A stretch of 64,000 bases of DNA, from contig NC_089312.1 of assembly GCF_036669915.1 (NCBI RefSeq), positions 31,039,330 to 31,103,329 on the forward strand, in the 5' to 3' direction. The DNA is from Pocillopora verrucosa (lineage: Eukaryota; Cnidaria; Anthozoa; Scleractinia; Pocilloporidae). Of the stretch, positions 10,384 to 22,661 are shown one piece after another (within the stretch, counting starts at the first letter, position 1; each line of letters starts with the position of its first letter). The notes beneath the pieces were generated by a model. It had not been told where the DNA came from. It was given only the letters and a program-made list of their open reading frames with translations, and searched no databases. Both the position numbers and the translations under genes were made by a program.

Positions 10384-13300
10384 TTAACATTTTTCTTGTG
10401 GATGATCTTTGTAAGCATCATTGAACGTAGCACTCTTGAAACACTGGACAGCCTCACTGTCACACTCACACAAAGCGTTCCGACACTTGCCGTAAAACCA
10501 GTAGTAACTAGCAGGCTCTGATGAGAGAGAGCAGCATAGTTCAACGATCAGTAATGTCTTATCCCTTCACCTCGACAACCAAATTTTCGCATCAAACCAC
10601 GAGTCGATGTACGAGTAAATCTGATTTATGTTGTTATTACACAACAATATGAACAAATAATGATTTTCAAGCGGGCAGTGACGGTGTCCGTAATATTTTT
10701 GTGAACTTGTGATTCGCCACTTACAGTTCAAGTTTTGAATTATCTTCGCTTGTTTTTCCCAAAAATAGTGACTTTAGCATGACATGAAACCAATTTGATT
10801 GATTAGGTTTTGTACATCTAGCTGTGAATCTATCAATTACAACCCATTTATTTTGCTTTACTAGTTTTGCTAAGCACAGGTTGCTAAAGAAAAATCTTAG
10901 CAAACCGTGCTTTCGAGAGGCCGGTTTTGAGCTGCAGTAAGGTAATAGCTAAGTTGACGCAGAATGAATACGATTCATTACCAGTCATTGATGAAAGGAG
11001 TTTGTTCCCTTTTCGTGTTCTTAGCCTAGTCGGTTCTTCGAGGTACGACCGGGGCTAAAACCCTAGCCCAGCCTATTAGCTGCGTTTAAGGTAATAGGAA
11101 CTGAAGTGTTTCGTAGGGTTAAATGTCCTAATATTCCAGCAACACGTTATCTTCTGTCCAGGTACACCCCTGAACTGGACAAACTAATCTTGAGGCTTGC
11201 CTCTGTTTGGTTTAAAGAGGAAGTCGTCTTAAAACCTAAATTACTTCTGCACATGGTCAGTGCTATCTTCAACCATACCAACTTGTAATGAACTTTTTGC
11301 TGTACAGTTAAAAACGTAACATCTTACCGCATCCAAGACAACCTCTCCTACTGTAGGGCATGACATAAATTGCCACATCGAACGGGCAACTGCCTGAGTC
11401 CTGCACTGCATTGTAGCAGGCATCGTGTATTTGGCAACACCTGGCGACAAAGCAAGACTGTTAACTCTTTGACTCGTGTGAATAACTGCTGCATCAAACA
11501 TTAACGTCGTGAGAGCAGAAATGACAATAGAGGAAATAATCACGAACTTCTGACTTTTCCTTTGAAACGAAACAGTTAAAACTTCTTTTTTCCATAAGAT
11601 ATTAGGAACCGAATATTCAAAGCAAGGACAAGCTGTCCCGGTTCATAGGAAAACGTCAGCCATGTAGCCGAGATATAGAATTATTCAAGAAATATGGCAA
11701 GTTTTACTTCAGTTACTGAGTTAAGCGTACATCTTGGAAAATTTCTTGCCTGTTTAACGGAGTTCACGGTCGCAAACCTGGTGCAGGCTGCCTTCTCATT
11801 AAACAGAATCGGAAATAATACTTACAAAGGAAAGTTTGCTTCCCTGGTGTTATCAAAGCTTCAAACAGTTGCCTAAATAGTTTTTGATACCCAGGCCCGC
11901 ATTGAAATAATTTGATTACTTTGACTTTGTCTTTAATTTGATCATGATGGTCTCTTCTTTCTGATCCTGTCTTAGAGTTTTAGCCCGCAAATGCAGCATC
12001 GTATGATCGACCAGGCACCGACAAGAGGCATAATTTGCAAATTGCGTTGTGTGTTGAGGCAATCGATTTTTTCATTTTACCACTTACCTGTCTACATCAT
12101 CAACTGGTGTTCCCTCTCCGCCGAGTCCGCAGTAGCATCCGTAACCATTGTAGTCGAGGGGGTTTCTATTGACTCCGCACAATATCATCAGACCGAATCC
12201 CAAAATACTTCTAGAGTTGGGGGATGTTATGGGGGAATCAGCACTTTCTACTCAAAAAAGAAAGAGATTGCCCTTTAACAAGTAATCATGATCTAGCAGG
12301 AAATAGAGAAAGATCTTACCTTCTCGGGTCGGAAATCGAAGCTATCATTTCTTTTAAGTACTGTCTACATAAATCTTGCTAAATGAAATCAAGGCATATC
12401 TTTCCTCATCCTCTGCTGTCGTTAAAACGAGAAGTTGAACCTTACTAAGGACGCATTTAAGATTTGTGGAAAACCATGTGATTCAAAGGTTTGGTGCAAT
12501 TGCTCATCTAAATGCTTTTAGCTGATGGCACAGTTAGTGACTAGGACATATTTTATTGCTCTAGATTTAACAGGGGGAAGAAAGAAGAAATATGTTTTTG
12601 CTACTGTATCTTGGAAAAGTTGGTCGGCAATGTCTACACATGACAAATTACAATGATATTATATTTATGATAGGTATAAAACCTTTAAGTGCCAAGATCT
12701 CTTCTTTGTCCTGTTGAAAATAAAGAAGTCAGTACATCAGTAGGGGAATAATTACCGTTAGTTACTCTTCAAGCTCAGTGAAATGCTGTTTAAATGGTTA
12801 TCTTACCCTTTACTCCGTCTAAAGCAGGAGAGTCTTTTCACTCTCATGTGCAAATAGTGTTGGGGTAGGAGCCGAAGTAGTTTCATTCTGAATAACAGCT
12901 CCATTAGTAAAGCCGGAGACACGAACTCTGGCTGATTACGCACCCATCTAGTCTTGAAATACACGTTACAAACCGTGCACAAGGACCGTTTGATACAGCT
13001 TCAAATTACAAATACTATTGAACTAGTCTCAAGACCCTGATTAAAAAACAAACGTAGCTTTTTGATAGGCATTGCTCCTAACACCATTTAGGTTTCCAGT
13101 CTTTTCTTAGCGCTCAGTGTTCAGTTTCACCTAAACGCCTCTTATTCCTTGAGGAATCAAATATCGATATCGATGTAGGAAGAATACTTATCAAAACCTT
13201 TCACTTCCTATAGTAAGTAAGTAAGTAAAGACTTTATTTTATGAGGGTTAGCACGAAATAACCGGAGCTAATAAACGTGTGGCCCTCCTATAATTATGGT

Positions 13301-13521
13301 GCTTTAATACTTATGTAAAGGTTCCCTACGAAGTAAGAACGCTTTTTCAAGAAAATACTTCATTCAATGTTTTTTCCCATACTTAGACATAAGTTCTTCG
13401 ACTTGCAAAAAATACTTCTTTTTTTACCATTAAAAGTGTGCCGTACCTGAACGAGAGGACTTGCAGCCATTGTCATTTGAAAAATGGCGAAGCAGTGAAG
13501 AAAGGAAACTAATCGCTTCAT
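10384..13521 (-). CDS. Secreted phospholipase A2, copy A
   Basis: Five exons on the minus strand: 13521-13447, 12710-12683, 12247-12088, 11440-11328 and 10517-10384, with junction phases 0, 1, 2, 1, give 169 residues. Exon 1 is a signal peptide ([14 protein letters not shown]...). Exon 3 carries the calcium loop [15 protein letters not shown], exon 4 the catalytic CCQIHDACY, and exon 5 the CECD with the active-site Asp. Fourteen cysteines give the seven disulfides expected of group I-like sPLA2. Such enzymes hydrolyse the sn-2 ester of phospholipids with Ca2+; in cnidarians they serve digestion, lipid signalling or venom. It diverges from copy B across a 1.7-kb gap. All splice sites are GT-AG and no defect is visible. 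The role of this paralogue cannot be told from sequence. Confidence 0.9.
13205..13305 (-). repeat. Non-LTR retrotransposon 3' tail with TTAC repeats
   Basis: On the minus strand the sequence runs GTGCTAACCCTCATAAAATA, AAGTCTTTACTTACTTACTTAC. This looks like the end of a LINE or LINE-mobilised SINE with a short tandem 3' repeat instead of poly(A), as in CR1/L2-type elements. It lies in intron 1 of PLA2 copy A. Its upstream limit is uncertain, and no ORF is attached. Confidence 0.5.
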
Positions 13522-15209
13522 TTTCTAACTCTTTTTCTGTGGAATCGCGAGAACACTTGTTTGATTTTTAAAATCTAGGACACTTTTTCACTAAATTCGC
13601 GTTACTTTTATATGTTATTCTTTTTACGAATGCGTGATCTGGGATGGAAATTCAAATTTTCAGGTGGTTGATTTCTATGGAAAAACAAACAAGAAACACC
13701 GTGCCTTTACTTGAGGAGGCCGTATTTTAGAGGGGACTTTCCGCCAAAATTAAATACTTTAGAAGTTTGAGTGGCCTGAAAATTGTTTGCTAGCTTTTAG
13801 ATTCAATTTTTCGTCTTCTCAACGTGAACGCGCACACAGCTCTCTTCGTTTCCTCACATAGTCCCATAGGAAAACAACATAAAGTTCCTTCTTAACCTTA
13901 CTACAAAAGTGAATCAAACATCTTAAAGAGGTAATAACAGTTTCAAACCCATAACACACATTTTTTAAATGAAATTACGAAGCAGATTAAAGATGTTTTA
14001 GCGTAAGACACATAAAAGAAAGCACAGAGGGTGAAAAACAGTAGATTTGGTTCAGTTAACTTTGAAAAACGTTACATGTTTTGTTTGTAATGTTATGATT
14101 TATTCACTTTTTTAATGGCAATAATAATGGTGCTCTTTTACAGCAAACATAATCATATTTTTGTTGATAAGGAACTCAAGTGTCTTTTACTTTCAGCCAC
14201 GTATTTTCACTGATGACTTCTCATTGGCACTTTGTAATGAGTATTTGATGAGTAAAATATACTGAAACACAAATGTTTCCTTTAAGTTCTTACAATTTTG
14301 CCATCCATTATTTGGGGCCCTCGAGGTGTTCGCACGGAATTATCACGAATATTCATGACTGCTAGTCGTACACTTAAATGAAATCTACTTCTCATTGGTG
14401 GTTCACATTATTCAGATCCTTATTGATTAAAGGCTGGCCGGTCAGCTACGATTTTCAACTGTTTCTTCTATCAAGCTACTGAATATAACCCTCTCAATAA
14501 AATTTTCCAATCCTATCAGTTGAAAATGCGCCCTTTGGGGTAAAGAGACCGGTCCTAGCCTCGCCACAAATGAAGCCGAAGCATCATTTTTTAAAAATTT
14601 GTTTTTTTATCATTACAAATATCTCTATTGAGATTTGCTTCATGGTTTACCGCTTCATTAAGGTAAAGCGGATCGATGAACTTTCCTTGAAACATTTCAA
14701 GGCTATTTTCGATAGAAAAAGAGGCTGAAAGAGTGAGTCCTCACCTTTTTTCTCCTTATAATACTATACTAGAGTTATGCAAACGACAAGAAATCTGATT
14801 ATCGCGAACGTCACGGGTTATCGACGATTTCTGCACGAAATTTGAATTCTCCAGCTGTCATTTCGCTCGCGTTATGGACGATGAAGGGTATAAGTTATCT
14901 GCTCTCTTAAGGTCACTTAGATTTGTACTCTTCAAACTCTTGTAGAGTTTATCAATCTACGCAGTGATAGTTTCATTATTTGTTATTTCAATATCACGTC
15001 AATGAATCAGCTGGAGCAGATGATCGTTTCACACCCCATATATTTTGTTAACCCTTAAGGCTGTGACAGTGTCAGGTGATTAAAACACGCGATACAGATT
15101 ACTAAATCAAATAAGATATTAGAGAAATAAACAGAGGTGCTCAACTTAGCCATATTTCACTAGAAGAAACTCTGGTATCAAAAAGGAGAAGGTGGGAACA
15201 GCCAACACA
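13522..15209. promoter_or_regulatory. Bidirectional intergenic region between PLA2 copies A and B
   Basis: About 1.7 kb separates two head-to-head PLA2 start codons, so it must hold both promoters. It is AT-rich with several TATA-like stretches (near 14757 and 15107), but I cannot pick a transcription start. No exon, tRNA or recognisable repeat was found. Confidence 0.4.
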
Positions 15210-17656
15210 ATGCAGGGTATAATCTTGCTAACGATGGTCGTTTTATCTTCTACTTTCTCTCTCCCATCTCGCAAGGTAGGTAGTGAAAAGGGATGTGGTT
15301 TTTACGGTCCACTGTTGTAACGACTTACGGATTTCAATTTTTTCGCCTAACGACTGAATTTTTGGGCCGTTTTACGGCTAACGGTTGACCTCATTCAGAC
15401 CCTAAGTTATTGCAAAGGTAATTTCGTATATTTTCGAAAATTATCTCCGATTATAACCCCGCTACAAAGCGAGCTCGCAAGAATAGAGCAACATAAGAAG
15501 AAACGAAACACCCAAAAGAAATAAGAGTAAAAGGATGCATCGATATGACTGATTTAAAGAACTGTACGTTACAAAGTTAACACTAAATCTTTCACTTGAC
15601 GCGAACTTTAACAAAGGTTCTTTAAAGAAAGTGAAGGTTTGTGCATTCTGTAAAATAAAGAGAGCTCTTTTCTATAGATATAGTTCCTTTTATAGGGAAA
15701 ACTCAGCCCATCGTCGGAGTTAATTTATCTAGATATGCGTGGATTTGTGGAGACCACGTCTTTAGGTCGTGTCTTATTTTTCGGGTTAATACAGGATGAA
15801 CCACAACAAGACTTCGAGCAGAAAATAATTAGTTCAGGTGAGGTAAAAATAATGTATGGCTTGTGCAAGCTATGTTAAAGCTTCTTCTTCACTCCCTACA
15901 ATCTCCCTTTTAGCAAAGGCTAAGTTCTTGTGCGAGATTCCATCCTCTCGTATTAGCGAGTTTTGTCCCTTATAATTTCAAACTGAAATTAAACCAGAAG
16001 GCTTTGGGTTGATGAATTACGGGCTGAGATTTTTAAAACCCAACTAACGCATGTAATTACACTCCGATCCGAATGATTGACGTGTACATGTGAAAAAGTC
16101 TTACTTTTAGTTTCTCTTTAGTGAGACATTTAGCTGTTTAATTTAGGGACTTGAATAACCGAGGAAGGCCTCTTAAATTGATCAAGCTGTGGATGGTTTT
16201 TGGGAAACAAAAAGAACGTTTGTGGCCATTCGGATAAGTAGGAAGGGGGAATGGATGTTTTTTTTTTTCTGTATATGTTAAGAGGTTGCCATATTCTCAT
16301 ATCTAATGTAGCCCTATGAGGTTGAGTGCGTGTTCCCATGGCCACCTGATTTCCCCGCTTCCCTAAAAAAATTAAGTTATAACAACTTAGCTCTGATTCT
16401 TCCTCGCACATTGAATTTTGTCATTTACAGAAGACTTTACCCGTACGCAGAGGAACCTTGTGCAGTTTCGCAACATGATTAAGTGTACCACGTCACGAAG
16501 TTCTTTGTATTACGTCGACTATGGCTGTTATTGCGGTTATGGAGGAACAGGAAATCCATTAGATGCTACTGATAGGTAGGCGCAGTCATATCAAACACCA
16601 GTTCATCTGTAAAGGATCACTTGTTTATGTACTGCAGAAGACACCTTCTTACCCACATGAGACTTCATCCCGAGCCACAGCTCTGAGATAAATTTTTGCC
16701 ACTGCAGCATCCCCGCTTTCTTGTTCTAAAGCGAAATAGATGGGCGTTCCTTTATTTCCCTTCTAGGAAGGAAACGGATTTGATTATAGCAAAGTGCTTG
16801 TGATAAGGTAGAGTTCCCCTTAAGTAGGAAATCTTGGAAAATTTCTTTAGAAAGCCATCAGCACCATTTCTGGTTTCAAGAACCACAACAATCTGATAGA
16901 GGTAGTAAATGACGGTAGTTATAAAATTCTCCAATTTCAGGTGCTGTCAAGTTCATGATGAATGTTACGGTCGTATAATGAAAGATCCAGACTTGTGCAC
17001 GTTCTCTTCGTCTGTTTATTGGAAAATATACAGTAGAGATGACACCTGTACTGGTTGTGGTAAGTCCAGATAAATTCAGCACTTTTTTATTTACTTATGA
17101 GTCTTTCTAACTCTTGGGAACTTTCGTTTATTTCATTGCGGTACCCGTTAGCAGTTCACTTGATAGATGTCACTGGGCAAAAATTGTGCGAATTTTGTTT
17201 AAAAGATGGGAATTGAAGCAATACCAATATTTTGTACCTTTGTAATTTTGCGCAATCAAATTGAAAGAATCAGTGTAATAAAATGCACACTGGTTTTCTA
17301 TTTTCCTATCTAATTTGAAATTATAGGAATGCTATATCGCTGATACGCATTTGTAAACTATACAAAGATGTCCCGATGATCAGTCTTCTTCTCAACGTAC
17401 TCTTTACTTGAAAAAAAAGCAGAATGTTTGTAATTTTATTATCTTTTATATTTTCGAAGATTTAAATAGACACAACAATTAAAACTAATATTGCTATTAC
17501 TAACACGTATGCTTCTTATTTGACGAAACTCATGCAGTTGATGAAGAGGGTTCATGTGAGCGAGCCATTTGTGAATGTGACGGAGCAGCAGCCAGGTGTT
17601 TTGCCGAGTCAGAATGGAATGAAGAGCATTATAACTATCCATCCGAACACTGCTGA
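15210..17656 (+). CDS. Secreted phospholipase A2, copy B
   Basis: Five exons: 15210-15275, 15795-15837, 16431-16575, 16941-17059 and 17538-17656, phases 0, 1, 2, 1, give 163 residues. Exon 1 encodes the signal peptide ([14 protein letters not shown]...), exon 2 a short acidic propeptide-like stretch. Exon 3 has the calcium loop [15 protein letters not shown], exon 4 the catalytic CCQVHDECY, and exon 5 the CECD. Fourteen cysteines match group I-like sPLA2, and no defect is visible. Its last exon, from GCCGAGTC at 17603 onwards, is the left edge of the triplicated unit, so fragments of this exon recur at 22662 and 28045. It is expected to act outside the cell or in secretory vesicles. Confidence 0.92.
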
Positions 17657-18280
17657 CGCACAGAATTGAAAATACACCAGTAACAACAGTTAAGAATCGG
17701 GAGAAAGAGAGAGAAAAAGGAACAAACTTCTTATGATTTAGCTTGACATATTACACACAAAATTGTATGAGAGCCTGTAATGACAATTAAAGTCGAGGGA
17801 AAACACAAAACTGAGTCTGACTTAACTCTAATTTTGTATGTAAAAGGGATGTTAAGATCAGATTCTAGTAAGACGTACATTGTACAAGGAAAAAGTACAG
17901 CTTCTCCCGACTCGTATTTAGTCGAAGGTCAGGCAGAGGATGTTATTCCTCATATTATTACCAAATATCAGAATAAAGTGAAGTTCATGAAAGGCATTTC
18001 CTTTACTATTCACCGTAATGTTACCGTGGATTAGCAATCTGGAGCCCATGGAACTGCACAATCCTCTTGGATTGACAAGAATGTTATGAGGCACATAAAG
18101 CTCAAATCAGTACACAAAGAAGTACCTTTTTTCTCAGTTAATTTAGTCCCCAATACACAACAAATAAGACGGTAGCGTACACCAAATAAGTTTATCTGGG
18201 GAAGCCTGCCGAGAACCAACCCGAGGCATACATAGCCCGAGGCATGCGTACATACATACATTCGCAACTGATATACCATA
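17657..18280 (+). other. PLA2 copy B 3' flank with a repeated 84-codon open frame
   Basis: This non-coding-looking flank follows the PLA2 stop. An open frame at 17780-18034 (recurring at 22839-23093 and 28222-28476) encodes 84 residues with no recognisable domain. Between units 2 and 3 all four substitutions in it change the amino acid, and the homologous flank of PLA2 copy C (about 35550-35650) does not keep the frame. I read it as 3' UTR or flank, not a gene. Confidence 0.55.
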
Positions 18281-18664
18281 TACAATCCTGATATACAGTC
18301 AATTCCTTACACATTCAAAAATAGGTATACATTACTAACATGCAAACTTCACCAAGTCGGGATTAACAGATATGGGCAACCGCCTACAAGGACATTACTA
18401 CGGTTATGTACAATCTTGATACACAGTCAACTCCTTACATATTAAAAAATAGGTATACATTACTAACATGCAAACTTCACCAAGTCGGGATTAACAGAGA
18501 TGGGCAACCGCCTACAAGGACATTACTACGGTTATATACAATCCTGATATGCAGTCAACTCCTTACACATTCAAAAATAGGTATACATTACTAACATGCA
18601 AACTTCACCAAGTCGGGATTAACAGAAATGAGTAACCGCTTACATGGACATTACTACGGTTATA
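18281..18664 (+). repeat. 128-bp tandem repeat, three copies (unit 1)
   Basis: Three adjacent copies start at 18281, 18409 and 18537, each opening TACAATC(C/T)TGATA and containing AAAAATAGGTATACATTACT and CACCAAGTCGGGATTAACAG. The period is 128 bp. The function is unknown, and the sequence has no coding or tRNA character. Confidence 0.9.
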
Positions 18665-18949
18665 CGGAGGCCAGAAAAAACCTGCCAGAAAAAACCCTTT
18701 TGGGGAAAAAACATGACAGGAAATCTTGGTAAGAACCATGCCCCAAACTCAGAGCAGTTGGCAGCCCGTCCTACGAGGCCTCACAGTTAAAGAAAATATG
18801 TTGTCAATGCCTCGTCGATATTCAACGCCACAGAATTTCGAACGTTTTCACCGTTACGCTCAACGACGATTTCATATTTCAAACTCAGGATTTGCGTCTT
18901 CACGATGACAACATCACAAACGTTTCTTATTTAGCTACATCCTGTAGCC

Positions 18950-19021
18950 GCGTCGGTGGTATAATGGTGAGCATAGCTGCCTTCCAAGCAGTTGACCCGG
19001 GTTCGATTCCCGGCCGACGCA
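18950..19021 (+). tRNA. tRNA-Gly (TCC)
   Basis: A 72-base cloverleaf. The acceptor stem GCGTCGG pairs with CCGACGC, the anticodon stem-loop GCTGC-CTTCCAA-GCAGT gives anticodon TCC, and the T arm is CCGGG-TTCGATT-CCCGG. There is no intron. This copy has ATAATGG in the D loop where the others have ATAGTGG; pairing is unaffected. It is the first tRNA-Gly of unit 1. Confidence 0.95.
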
Positions 19022-19574
19022 ATGAGGCTAATTCAACTGTTCTTAAAATGCTTCATGAACGGCTAACTAATCTATTTTTACTGGTTTATTATTTCTATTG
19101 GTTGTTCCTTATGATCTAATGAAGGACAGAAGTTTTGATGACATCACCTTAAAATTTGTTTTTTCATCTCTTAAATAAGTACATTCCATTTCAGCGCGTT
19201 GCTGATCAATACACTACTTGTTCACAGAAGACGTCAAAATATGGTGGAATATTCTGACACACTTGGCTACCCTTTGTGTGCCAGTTTTTCTTCCAATCAC
19301 ATTTTGTCGTTATCTCCGTTGATCTATTCCTGAACAGGCGCACGGCAACATGGAATCTGCTTACTGTGTGAATTCAATTGTGGCATCAATAACAAAGAAA
19401 TGAAAAATGAGACAGAGAAGCTGAGTTTTAATTTCGTTAGGAAATGAAAAAGACTACGTCAAGTGATTGGAAACCTTAATCGGTAACCTTGCATTAGAAG
19501 CTGGCGTTTTTCAAAATTGTCGAATTTGTTTCATTTCATAGGACCAAAAAGAAAACTCCTGGCTCCTGTTACTG

Positions 19575-20033
19575 CAGTTGAACCTCGGTAACTCGAATTG
19601 CCAAGGGAAATTGAAATACTTCGAGTTATCAGGGTTTCGAGTTATAGGGGTTTTAAACAAAAAGACCACAAACACTTGATTAAAGAGGTTTTGTGTTTAT
19701 ACATGTTTTGTTTTAAGATCTCTAGCATAAAAGCGACAAAACAAAAGCATGAAAACTACGAGTAAACTGATGAGATTAAATGTAATCTTCGGTGCAAGAT
19801 GTTATGGCTCATTGGTCCCCAAAAAGTGAAAATCTACTTCGAATTATCGAGGCTAAAATTACAAAGAAAAGTACCTAAAGGGAAGTAAAAAATCGCTTCG
19901 AGTTAACGGGGTTTCGAGCTATAGAGGTTAAAATTATAGTAAATGTATGGGGCAAATCAAAGGGACATCATTTTTGCTTGGAGTTTGTGCGGAATTCGAG
20001 TTACCGAGGGTTCGAGTGATCGGGGTTCAACTG
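19575..20033. mobile_element. Tigger/pogo-like MITE (unit 1)
   Basis: A 459-bp non-coding element with terminal inverted repeats CAGTTGAACCTCGGTAACTC at the left and GATCGGGGTTCAACTG at the right. Its interior repeats the word TTCGAGTTA(T/C)(C/A)G several times. Such ends and subterminal words are typical of pogo/Tigger-class Tc1-mariner MITEs. No transposase frame is present. Confidence 0.75.
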
Positions 20034-20138
20034 TATATGAATTCCTTTTATAAGAACATATGCAGCTTCCAGGTTTTACCGTCCACTCCATTCTGTTCAA
20101 CTCTGTTGTTGCAATTGCTGGTTAAAATGTAAAAGGAC

Positions 20139-20211
20139 AGGTCCCACCGAGACTTGAACTCGGATCGCTGGATTCAGAGTCCAGAGTGCTAACCATTACA
20201 CCATGGGAACC
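20139..20211 (-). tRNA. tRNA-Gln (CTG), with one extra acceptor base
   Basis: Minus-strand cloverleaf with anticodon loop CTCTGAA (CTG), T arm CTCGG...TCTCGG region and 3' end GGGACC. The 5' end reads GGTTCCCATGG, one base longer than the usual animal GGTTCCATGG, which leaves a bulge in the acceptor stem. It may be functional or decaying. Confidence 0.8.
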
Positions 20212-20729
20212 TAATCAGACAGTATTAGTTGGAGCTAAGAGAGAGAAATATAAGATGAATGCAAATGAAAATTTTCTAACTTCGATTCTGACTTTAACTT
20301 CAGAAAAGAAGCAGAAACGGAATAAGAAAAACATCAAGTCAAGCTAAATGTTGTCTTAATATGGCACAGAACTGAACAAAGTTTTTTAATGATCAAGGGT
20401 TTAAGTTCTGTAGCTGTTATTCTGGCTCGTCGGTCGTTGCAGCTTAAGTGCAGATCATTTACAGTGAAGTTCATGAAGAGCATGTCCTTTACTATTCCCC
20501 GTAATGTTACCTTGGATTAGGAATTCTTGAGCCCAGGGAACTGCACAGGCGTCTTTGGTTGACATGAATGTTATGAGGCACAAAAAAACTCAAACTTTAC
20601 ACAAAGAAGTGTCATTTTTTTTTTCAGTTATTCTGAAACTAAAGATAAGTCCTTGTACTTTTAGCCCAAAACACTGTATCGATTTTCCGTTGTTTCTTCA
20701 AATAGGGTGTCCAATAGAGAATTACTCAA

Positions 20730-20801
20730 GCGTCGGTGGTATAGTGGTGAGCATAGCTGCCTTCCAAGCAGTTGACCCGGGTTCGGTTCCCGGCCGACGC
20801 A
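20730..20801 (+). tRNA. tRNA-Gly (TCC) with a changed T loop
   Basis: All stems match the other tRNA-Gly(TCC) copies, but the T loop reads TTCGGTT instead of TTCGATT. The changed base is the near-invariant A58, which pairs with T54 and lies in the B-box promoter, so expression or folding may be reduced. It is the second tRNA-Gly of unit 1. Confidence 0.85.
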
Positions 20802-21689
20802 GTTATCACAGTTTTGTCCTTAATACAAACATCTGTGAACAATTTTTATTTAACTTTGGTTTGCCATTGTTATGTTATTTTCCTCAATGAGGTGTTCTAT
20901 CATTTCAGGAATCATGCCGGCTGACCAGGAGTTGTTATGTTTTGATTTTTCCATTTTGATTTTTCCATTTTGATTCGCTTTCAACGCCTCGTCGATATTC
21001 AACACCACTGAATTTCGAACGTTTTTTACCACGCGAGATCTGGGTGCGAACATGACGGAGCTTTAAAAATGCCAACATGCAAATCAAACATGGCAGCCCG
21101 ATATGATCGCGCGATTGTTATCTGAAAAGGTGTGTTAAAACAGTTTAACAAGATGCAGTTTTTATGTGATGGAATCTAGGGTTTTTTCAGCAACAGCACC
21201 CGTAATTCATAGGACTTCTACGCCTGATAAAGAGGTCAACCGGAAAGAAAACACCGTAAGAAGGTTGCCAAAAGGCGAGAGATTCGAAAGTTTACGCACG
21301 TTGAGATATAGATCTTGACTAAGTTCTTTCCATTACATGATGTTTTGCGATAAAGAAAATAGGGATCTTTTGAGCATGATTTATCGCGTTTCCTTCGATG
21401 GAATTTCCTAAGATTTGCTGGACCGTTAAACATATTTGTGCCCTTCTTAGTGCCTGTTGATAGAAAAAATTCGTAAGACCATATTTGAGATAGAGGAAGA
21501 AAACACAAAATCGTACATAGCGAGGATACTGCCTTTGCAATCCCCTATTTTTTCGGCTTTAAATGATCGGCAGGACAAATTTTAAAAATTGTGAAAATTT
21601 GAGAGATTTCACTCAAACAAATTGAAGAAAATCAAAGGAAAAGCCAAATTATCGCTGGCGAGCGCCTCCTTTCGTGGAGCCTTAGCTTA

Positions 21690-22287
21690 ATAACGAAAAT
21701 CATCTTGATAATATTTACAACAGCAAACAATAGTCCGAACCTTGCTCATCACCTTTTTATGGCTTTTAGTGACCTTGAAAAGCGAAAACAAAAATTCTTT
21801 AGCAAAACATGGAGCCTCCTTAAATGTCTTAAGAATATACATGATTTAGACATTTTTGACTTTATATCATTTCGCTCTTGTAACGAACCCCTGAGAAATT
21901 TTGATTATTAAACACTCGATGTCCCCTTTAAGTCGAATAGAAACTTTGAAGAATTCATTTTTTACTCAGATTTATCGCCCATGGAACGAACTACCTCTCA
22001 ACATAAGGGATTCTAACACCGAGCTAGTATATCGCGAGAAATTGTTTCATTATTTCTATGATAAATTCAGTGCCAATTTTTTATCGTAATTATCTTATTC
22101 CTGTTATTAGTTTAGATTAATTTTTCTATCTTTTGTAAATAGTCGTAGACACTGACTTTTTTAACTAAGTAAATATTTAAGGCGGCTTATTTTAAAGAAT
22201 CTTGTATTCTGTTTTACATTGTCCCCAAATTGATCGAATTGACTCGATCAATGAAATAATTTGGAATTTGTATTAAAGTTCAAGTTA
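21690..22287 (+). mobile_element. LINE 3' end with RT C-terminal remnant (unit 1)
   Basis: Two adjacent frames at 21705-21911 and 21901-22089 encode the end of a non-LTR reverse-transcriptase ORF. The second has the typical closing motif FFTQIYRPWNELPLNIRDSN. An AT-rich 3' UTR follows, ending near TAAAGTTCAAGTTAA at 22285. The family is probably CR1/L2-like. The 5' part is missing, and the frame shifts between the two pieces, so the copy is dead. Confidence 0.7.
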
Positions 22288-22661
22288 AATCTGTTACTAA
22301 ACAGGCGCACGGTAACATGGAGTCTACTTTCTTTGTGTATTCAATTGTGGCATCAATAACAAATAAATAAAGAAATAGAAAATGAAACAAAGTAGTTTTC
22401 TCTAAGCTTTTATATCTTAAGGAAATGAAAAAGACTGCGTTGAATGACTGGAAACCTTATTCGATACCCTGGCATTATAGAAGCTGACGTTTTTCAAAAT
22501 CGTCGAATTCGTTTCATTTCACTGGAACAAAAAGAAAATTCCTGACTTCTCTTACTGCACGAAATCCTTTTATAAGAACATATGCAGCTGCCAGGTTTTA
22601 CCGTCCACTCTACTTTGTTCAACTCTGTTATTGCTGATTAAGATGTAAAAGGATAAGGTCG

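Larger units (their letters stand above)
17603..22661 (+). repeat. Tandem triplication, unit 1 (about 5.06 kb)
   Basis: The unit begins inside the last exon of PLA2 copy B and ends where a tRNA-Gln 3' end is fused to a fresh copy of that exon. It contains a PLA2 3' flank, three 128-bp repeats, tRNA-Gly, a Tigger-like MITE, tRNA-Gln, a second tRNA-Gly and a LINE 3' end. Compared with unit 2 it lacks about 320 bp between the tRNA-Gln and the second tRNA-Gly (unit 2 positions about 25522-25840). Only scattered differences otherwise separate the two units, so the duplication is recent. Confidence 0.93.

Noticed and set aside
17780-18034. 84-codon open frame repeated in all three units as a new gene
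   Set aside because: No domain or signal peptide; all four substitutions between units 2 and 3 change the amino acid; the older homologous flank near 35550 does not keep the frame. Better read as PLA2 3' flank.
18281-18664. CRISPR-like array
   Set aside because: The 128-bp units are adjacent without spacers, and the genome is eukaryotic.
18726-18908. 60-codon frame (MVRTMPQTQSSW...) repeated before tRNA-Gly
   Set aside because: It lies in the tRNA-Gly flank; the diverged flank copy near 36520-36600 does not keep the frame. Treated as non-coding flank.
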